From Liolophura sinensis (taxonomy: Eukaryota; Mollusca; Polyplacophora; Chitonida; Chitonidae), in assembly GCF_032854445.1 (NCBI RefSeq), contig NC_088305.1:9491606-9555605 (forward strand): a stretch of 64,000 bases of DNA, in the 5' to 3' direction. Every line of letters starts with the position of its first letter. Position 1 is the stretch's first letter. A model generated the notes under the pieces. That model searched no databases. It was not told the origin of the DNA and saw only the letters and a program-made list of their open reading frames with translations. Positions 58,439 to 64,000 of this stretch are shown piece after piece. The position numbers were made by a program, and so were the translations under genes.

Positions 58439-59180
58439 CTACAGCATAGAGAGTGAAACCAAAGAAGATGTAGCGACGACATTGTGATAGTTGGCAAATG
58501 GTCACGCGTAACTAGTGAAATACGGCTACAGTGTAGACAGTAAAACCTCAGGAGTGACGACATTATGATAGGTGGCAAATGGTCACGCATAACTGGTGAA
58601 ATACGGCTACAGCATAGACAGTAAAACCAATGGAGTGACGACACTGTGATAGCTAGCAAATGGTCACGCGTAACTGGTGAAATACAGCTACAGCATAGAC
58701 AGTAAAACCAGAGAACATGCAACGACGACATTGTGATAGCTGGCAAATGGTGAAATACGGCTATAGCATTGACACTAAAACCAGCGAACAAGCAACGACG
58801 ACTCTGTGATAGCTAGAAAATGGTCACACGTAACTGGTGAAATACGGCTACAGCATAAAGAGAAAACCACAGGAATGACGACATTGTGATAGCTGGCAAA
58901 TGGTCACACGTAATTGGTGAAATACGGCTACAGCATAGACGGTAAAACCACAGGAGTGACGACATTGTGATAGCTGGCAAATGGTCACACGTAACCGGTG
59001 AAATCAGGCGTATTATGAGTTTACCTCAGTTAGGGTTTTATTCTAACTGTTCATGTAAATGCGTCAAACCCAGCAACTTAAACACCCCCAAGCACCATGA
59101 TGTAAGCAGAATTAGTAAGTAAATGCAGTGATATTAATTGTATTGTATTAGACGCCATTAGTCTAGAGTTGCTCAAAATG
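58439..59180 (+). repeat. Element U3: about 81 bp x7 array plus conserved tail
   Basis: CTACAGC-type phase marks at 58439, 58526, 58607, 58688, 58761 (CTATAGC), 58848 and 58928 give periods of 73-87, mostly about 81. Each unit carries GACGACATTGTGATAGCTGG, CAAATGGTCACACGTAACTG and GTGAAATACGGC. After the last unit comes the tail shared with U1 and U2 (GTTTACCTCAGTTAGGG, GCAGAATTAG). Variable unit number beside a fixed tail resembles non-autonomous repeat-bearing elements described in bivalves (the pearl type); that assignment is by layout only. Confidence 0.87.
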
Positions 59181-59620
59181 TTGTTTTTATTTTATCATCG
59201 TATTTAATGTACAAACACATTAAAACAATGCATATTCGCTCCGCTTAAATTTTGCGTAATTTCTGAGAGCACATTGTTGGCTCATTTATTCAAAGCGTTC
59301 AGACTACGTCGCCCAATAATTCCCACCCTTGGCCTTTTCGCCACCGGATTCAAGGGATACAGGAAACACAGTTATAAAAAAATTAAGATTATGGTTTTAA
59401 GCAAACTATAGAATGATACGGCAAAAAACAAATTAAAACAAATCATTTTTTACACATTTTTATTTATATCTTTTGAACATCACCTCTATTTTATGCATAA
59501 TTTCGAGAATGACGTCATCTATGAGTTCACCAGCACGCTGCCAGCTTAGCACCCCAACACATGAGAGACACATTGTACCTCTCTCGAAGTGCCGGCAGCC
59601 ATTTTTTGTCACTGGCTTGG
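59181..59620. other. No feature recognised
   Basis: AT-rich spacer between U3 and the minisatellite. Confidence 0.4.
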
Positions 59621-60206
59621 TTGTCCGCAGATAGACTGCAGTGGGCGCGCAGAGCTTGGCGAATGCGGAAATGGTTGTCCGCAGATAGACTGCAGTGGGC
59701 GCGCAGAGCTTGGCGAATGCGGAAATGGTTGTCCGCAGATAGACTACAGTGGGCGCGCAGAGCAATGCGGAAATGGTTGTCCGCAGATAGACTGCAGTGG
59801 GTGCGCAGAGCTTGGCGAATGCGGAAATGGTTGTCCGCAGATAGACTGCAGTGGGTGCGCAGAGCTTGGCGAATGCGGAAATGGTTGTCCGCAGATAGAC
59901 TGCATTGGACGCGCAGAGCTTGGCGAATGCGGAAATGGTTGTCCGCAGATAGACTGCAGTGGGCGCGCAGAGCTTGGCGAATGCGGAAATGGTTGTCCGC
60001 AGATAGGCTGCAGTGGGCGCGCAGAGCTTGGCGAATGCGGAAATGGTTGTCCGCAGATAGACTGCAGTGGGTGCGCAGAGCTTGGCGAATGCGGAAATGG
60101 TTGTCCGCAGATAGACTGCAGTGGGCGCGCAGAGCTTGGCGAATGCGGAAATGGTTGTCCGCAGATAGACTGCAGTGGGCGCGCAGAGCTTGGCGAATGC
60201 GGAAAT
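59621..60206. repeat. 54 bp minisatellite, 11 units
   Basis: Units begin TTGTCCGCAGATAGACTGCA at 59621, 59675, 59729, 59777 and then every 54 bp to 60155. One unit (59729) is 48 bp through a 6 bp loss. Only a few substitutions separate units, so the array is homogenised. Because 54 and 48 are multiples of three, at least three frames stay open: plus 59561-60295 (18-residue unit with LSADRLQWARRAWRMRKW), plus 59589-60290 (cysteine-bearing unit CPQIDCSGRAELGECGNG) and minus 59744-60220 (FPHSPSSARPLQSICGQP). Several open frames at once is expected of a stop-free 3n repeat and is not evidence of coding. Confidence 0.97.
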
Positions 60207-61649
60207 GCAGCGAAGATCATACTAGTATTGCCTCATGCGCTGAAGACTTCGGAGTCAAACATGAACGTCATGACAACTTACTTTATATGAGCTAGAACCG
60301 AATTTAGCCATGTGCGTTTGTGTTTTGCATTTGTACTGTGCTTAACAGTGCGAAGTTATTCGCTTGCAAAACAAAATCATAAGAATGACGAATAGAATGA
60401 AGCACTAAAAGTTCTGATCTTGTGGTAAGGGTCAGCATCCTTTGTAAGTTTTATTTTCTTTTAGGGTCAGACCATCAATGTTATCTGTTTACAAAACAAA
60501 ATCGTAAAGAAAACACAGCGAAGCACTAAAAATTTGACATTTTGGTGTCAGCATTCTTTGAGAGAATTTGCCAAATCGCAGCGCTTCGAGGCTTACCACT
60601 TGATTAGCATTTATACTGTGATGGTTCTTTATACTTCATCCTCTTGCGTTATCAAAACGTCGTGTACCGTGACTCTGCTAGATTTCCCGGTGGGCACGCG
60701 GTTTAATCCTGGGTGATTATCTGAACCCAACTCTACCATTTTGACCAGTGTAAAGTCACAGATTATCGAATTTAGCGATGGTCTCATTACCTCGTGGCGT
60801 TTTCGATCACGTCCCTGTCGTCTTTAAGATTGAGTAAACTTTCTTATTCTGGGTCGTCAACTCCGTAAGCCACGTGCATGCACCCAATCCACCGACAAGA
60901 TCGTCAAAGCCAATTACGTACGTCCTGTTCAGCTCAGCGCCTTGGCTTATGTCTAGTTAGGCCAGATCAGATCAGTCTTAATACGGGTCGCTTTGCCAAG
61001 GAAAAGCTTCTTTTGTTGATAATGAACGGCACTCGTTCAATTTGAACGTCGTTTTATTTTCTCGATTTGCTCGTTAGAGATCTGGCCCATTCGGGCAAAG
61101 GATGCGTGTCCCCCATGCCCATTAAAGTGCTCACGCTGAACAAAGCCTCTCAAATAATTAGACCACTAATAGACATCTGGCACAGTGGGAGTGTAAAGAA
61201 ATCTTTAGTCTGTGTTCCTAATTAGGGTTATCTAGTCAGCGGAAGAAACCCTAACCACTTCCTCTTTTCCAGTCTGCCTGCTGGCAACTCTGTTTTTAGA
61301 ATAGTATTATCTCAATGCATGAAAAAACAATAAACTAGTGATAAGGTAGCTTTTCACGGAGAGAAAGGTGTTAGGAATAACCACTGCACGGCAATCTAAT
61401 AGCCATACGTACTAAAACATACTGGAATATGGATAAATAGGTAGGTGTACGCTAATCAAATACCTATAACAGTTACGCATTGTCATAGAATAAGCATGTA
61501 TATGTAATCTTTTACTCTATGTTTTAGTGAACAGGAGTTCATGGTTTCAAACCAAGAACTACCTCGAATCTTTACCTTCAAAGCGTTTCTCATCGGGATA
61601 CAAGTCTATGAAGAAAACTTAGGCTGACACAACATCATCATATGAACGT
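60207..61649. other. No feature recognised
   Basis: About 1.4 kb with no matched repeat or convincing frame. Some parts are less AT-rich than average (60640-61150). Confidence 0.45.
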
Positions 61650-61795
61650 GTTTTGTCCTCCGTGGTCTGGCAGCAGCCTGCGGATGGTTGAGGGTTATTT
61701 CGCTTTTCTACAATCATAATACTGGCACTCCTCGTATGGTTGAAATGTTCTGGGTACGGCCTAAAACACCAGTGGAATAAATAATAAATAAAATT
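61650..61795 (+). mobile_element. tSINE-1, 5'-truncated and diverged
   Basis: GCAGCCTGCGGATGGTTG, then ATCATAATACTGGCACTCCT, GGGTACGGCCTAAAACACCA and tail AATAAATAATAAATAAA. Confidence 0.85.
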
Positions 61796-62360
61796 GTCCA
61801 AAATTTGTATTATTGTGTTTCAGAAGTAAACGATAAACAAAGTTGTCAAACATGTTTACTACAATGATGAAGAACTTTAATCTCGCTTTAGGAAAGACAT
61901 TCAGCAAAATTGAGCTGATTTTGTTTGACATATTTCTCCAACTAACAGTGTGGTGTGGCAAGTATTGTTTCCGGGCTTTGGCCTTGAACTCAAAGACAGC
62001 ATTAGTGTCACCCTTTTGACAGGTTAATCAATCATGCATTCACAGTTAAAACTTTGTAACAAGGTGTTTATAAGCTTGGACTTAACAAGAGACAGAGGCA
62101 GAGATTACTAGACGCCCTTGTCTTTGTGAGCTGATTAGCACCACTAAGTGCAACTGTTGCTTCATGCAAACCGGCATGTAGAAATTCTACTATGCTAAAA
62201 GGCGTACCAATTATTTTTCCTATGCGTCCACGTGTCAACGGAGCTAACACCTCGAACTGTGCTGATTTGTTCGATCCATGTTTTAGGCCACACTGAGTTT
62301 TTCAGTTGAGCTAATTCCATTGGCGGCTCATTTATGTTTTCTGTGTTAAATTAGCACTGT
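61796..62360. other. No feature recognised
   Basis: Spacer before a young SINE copy; nothing identified. Confidence 0.4.
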
Positions 62361-62585
62361 CGGTTAGCGCTCTAGCGCAGCGTAATGACCCTCACCAATG
62401 CGGTCGCTGTGAGTTCAAGTCCAGCTCATGCTGGCTTCCTCTCCGGCCGTAAGTGAGAAGGTCTGAGAGAAACCTGCGGATGGTCACAGCCCGGTTTTCA
62501 CCCACCATAATGCTGGCCGCCGTCGTATAAGTGAAATATTCTTGAGTACGGCGTAAAACATCAATCAAATAAATAAATTGATTAA
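62361..62585 (+). mobile_element. tSINE-1, perfect 15 bp TSD
   Basis: 225 bp starting CGGTTAGCGCTCTAGCGCAG (first approximately 17 bases of the head missing), with GAGTTCAAGTCCAGCTCATG, full body and tail CAATCAAATAAATAAATTG. The 15 bp repeats TTAAATTAGCACTGT at 62346-62360 and 62586-62600 are identical, the longest target duplication in the window. Confidence 0.97.
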
Positions 62586-63432
62586 TTAAATTAGCACTGT
62601 TGAAAAACCCAGTTTTGAGACAGTTGACTCAACTTCTTTTTCTCAGTGTAAAAAAGGTTAGTCCACCGCTCCTTGCCAAGTGCCAAACCCATCCACGGAC
62701 TTTAAGCCATTGCCATGTACCTGCTGCATTTGAATATTCGAGTTCATTGGTGGAAAAGAGGCCTGTTAGCATATGGCTATTGGCCTTTGGACAGGACATT
62801 AAAGTTGGGTTTTGGGGGAATAATATTGAATTTACGTCAGATTACACTGTTAAACTTGCGATAGAAGCGCGGTCGCAAATGGCATGGAACTGAATTTGTA
62901 ACATTACTAGATGATTTTGATTAACTGAATGAACTGTCCATCTACGTTGTCAATGGAATATCGGATTGAAAAGCTTTCTTTTCTACAACTTTAAAAGCCA
63001 TATTATGGGTTATCTTATCACAGTAGTACACGGATCTGTTTTTTCACATTTCACAGCATCGGTTGGATGGTGCCCTAAAGTGTCTCCATGACAACTGCCA
63101 CACGACTTCCTAGCGCTTAAATGCTTTTTGCGCCTATGCAAAACCAACCTTAACAAATAAATGACACTGATGGCATTTTTGAAATAGAATCGTAAACAAA
63201 ACCCGTGCGTGCGCACAGTTGTTACTTTCAGGACGTAAAGCCTAATTATGGACCCCGAAAAGAGCTCCCATGATGCAGAAGGATCGCTTCTGTCAAAACA
63301 TTAAAAAAAACTGGTTCAGCCTTATACAAACTAAGGATAGGCTGTCCATCAAAACCCAGACCTCCGGTGGTGCGCTGTGAAGGACTTGATCTTGTCATTA
63401 TTAAAAAGGCCCATGGATTAGTTGGAGTCGAT
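62586..63432. other. No gene called; possible 3' flank of the 63.4 kb exon
   Basis: A plus frame of 97 codons (62600-62893) starts inside the SINE target duplication and has no recognisable domain. If the minus-strand exon at 63433-63605 is terminal, its 3' untranslated region would lie here. I find no convincing AATAAA on the minus strand within 400 bp. Confidence 0.4.
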
Positions 63433-63605
63433 TCATCTATACAACTCGATGGACGAGTTCTGGAATTTTCTCGCCATGACATGACCTGGCTCCTTGTCAA
63501 CCCGGAGGCGTAGCTTTTCCACCATGCTGATGACGGCTCTCAATACGCCTTGACGTTCACGCAATGTCAAGTCTTTAATTTCAGGTTCTTGGATTTTATA
63601 ATTTC
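63433..63605 (-). CDS. Putative terminal exon of unknown protein
   Basis: On the minus strand a TTAG acceptor (AG at 63607-63606) is followed by about 57 codons ending at TGA (63435-63433). The translation contains KIQEPEIKDLTLRERQGVLR, then AVISMVEKLRLRVDKEPG and finally a stretch ending SIELYR. It is rich in Glu, Lys, Arg and Leu with a heptad-like spacing in the middle, so a helical C-terminus is likely. Charged composition and splice context make it the most protein-like segment in the window. No family is recognised and no preceding exon is visible, though one could lie beyond the window's right edge. Confidence 0.42.
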
Positions 63606-63761
63606 CTAATCAGCCATGTGCTTAGCACGAGTGATTTGTCAAAAAAATACAATATAGAGAAAGAAGAACCGGATGTCAACGTAAATATCATGGGATGAAC
63701 TTCTCAAGCCCATTCCTGAATAATTTCTCTTCATCTCTTTCTACTGTCTAATGTCGGTTTT
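63606..63761. other. No feature recognised
   Basis: Would be intron if the exon at 63433-63605 is real; the tract TTCTTCTTTCTC on the minus strand at about 63658-63669 could be a distant pyrimidine tract. Confidence 0.35.
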
Positions 63762-63998
63762 CGGGGGTCTCCGTGGTCTAGTGGTTAGTGTGCTAGCGCA
63801 GCACAATGGACCAGAACCTTTTCACCTATGCGATCGTTATGAGTTCATGCCAGCCAACAACCTACAGAATTTCTTGTGTTTTTCAGGGGGGGGGGGGGGG
63901 CTGTTTGGTTACTTGCCACCACAACCCCAGACGTCATCGTATAAGTGAAGTATTCTTGATTACGGCGTAAACCTTCTATCACATAAATAGATAAACAA
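63762..63998 (+). mobile_element. tSINE-1 at window edge
   Basis: Head GGGTCTCCGTGGTCTAGTGG and GTTAGTGTGCTAGCGCAGC, GAGTTCATGCCAGCC, a G-run at about 63887-63900 in the body, then ATCGTATAAGTGAAGTATTC and a tail ACATAAATAGATAAACAAAT that reaches the end of the window, so its 3' boundary is not seen. Confidence 0.85.
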
Positions 63999-64000
63999 AT

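Noticed and set aside
59561-60295. 244-codon plus-strand frame with 18-residue repeats
   Set aside because: It is the translation of a 54 bp minisatellite. Other frames on both strands are equally open, and there is no separate evidence of a protein.

Overview
Eukaryotic nuclear DNA, almost certainly from a marine invertebrate and most probably a mollusc. No open frame exceeds 244 codons, and that one is a minisatellite artefact. Dinucleotide runs are long, composition is AT-rich, and the window is full of tRNA-derived short interspersed elements (SINEs). From memory, the two commonest families resemble dispersed repeats of mollusc genomes. I see no operons, bacterial signals, CRISPR array, rRNA or intact tRNA gene.

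The window is essentially intergenic or intronic. No complete protein-coding gene can be supported. The best coding traces are short exon-like segments on the minus strand: 2449-2631 (with an inverted, frameshifted partner at 1793-2016), 8584-8752, 11132-11278 and 13249-13443 (the last three related to each other), and 63433-63605. A possible donor-bounded open stretch lies at 53681-53877 on the plus strand. None could be assigned to a known family.

Most recognisable content is repetitive. I label the SINEs tSINE-1 (tail ATAAATAAA, about 18 copies or pieces), tSINE-2 (tail of CACT repeats, about 10) and tSINE-3 (degenerate, 4). Ten insertions have visible target-site duplications, several perfect, and two interrupt older repeats. 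There are two TA-flanked Tc1/mariner-type non-autonomous DNA transposons (7494-7959, 13568-14162) and a 205-207 bp miniature inverted-repeat element in two copies (8887-9091, 55234-55440). A tandem-repeat-bearing element, here called U, has three copies (3083, 29045, 58439).

From 19.9 to 51.2 kb the background is a mosaic of old duplicated blocks that I label R, P, Q and S. They recur in the order R-P-Q at least three times, with some copies inverted. A further 0.9-1 kb block pair (F1 at 11.75 kb, F2 at 49.5 kb) and a tandem pair at 8/1178 extend the duplications. This could be an old tandemly duplicated locus or one large unrecognised transposon. It is the most interesting unexplained structure here.

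Tandem arrays: 54 bp x11 (59621-60206), about 81 bp x7 (inside U3), about 170 bp x5 (25755-26545), 116 bp x3 (27551-27880), 49 bp x3 (14902-15048), about 149 bp x2 (5897-6576) and 33 bp x2 (44548-44613). Dinucleotide runs lie at 7270 and 24183. All alignments were made by eye, so block edges are approximate.
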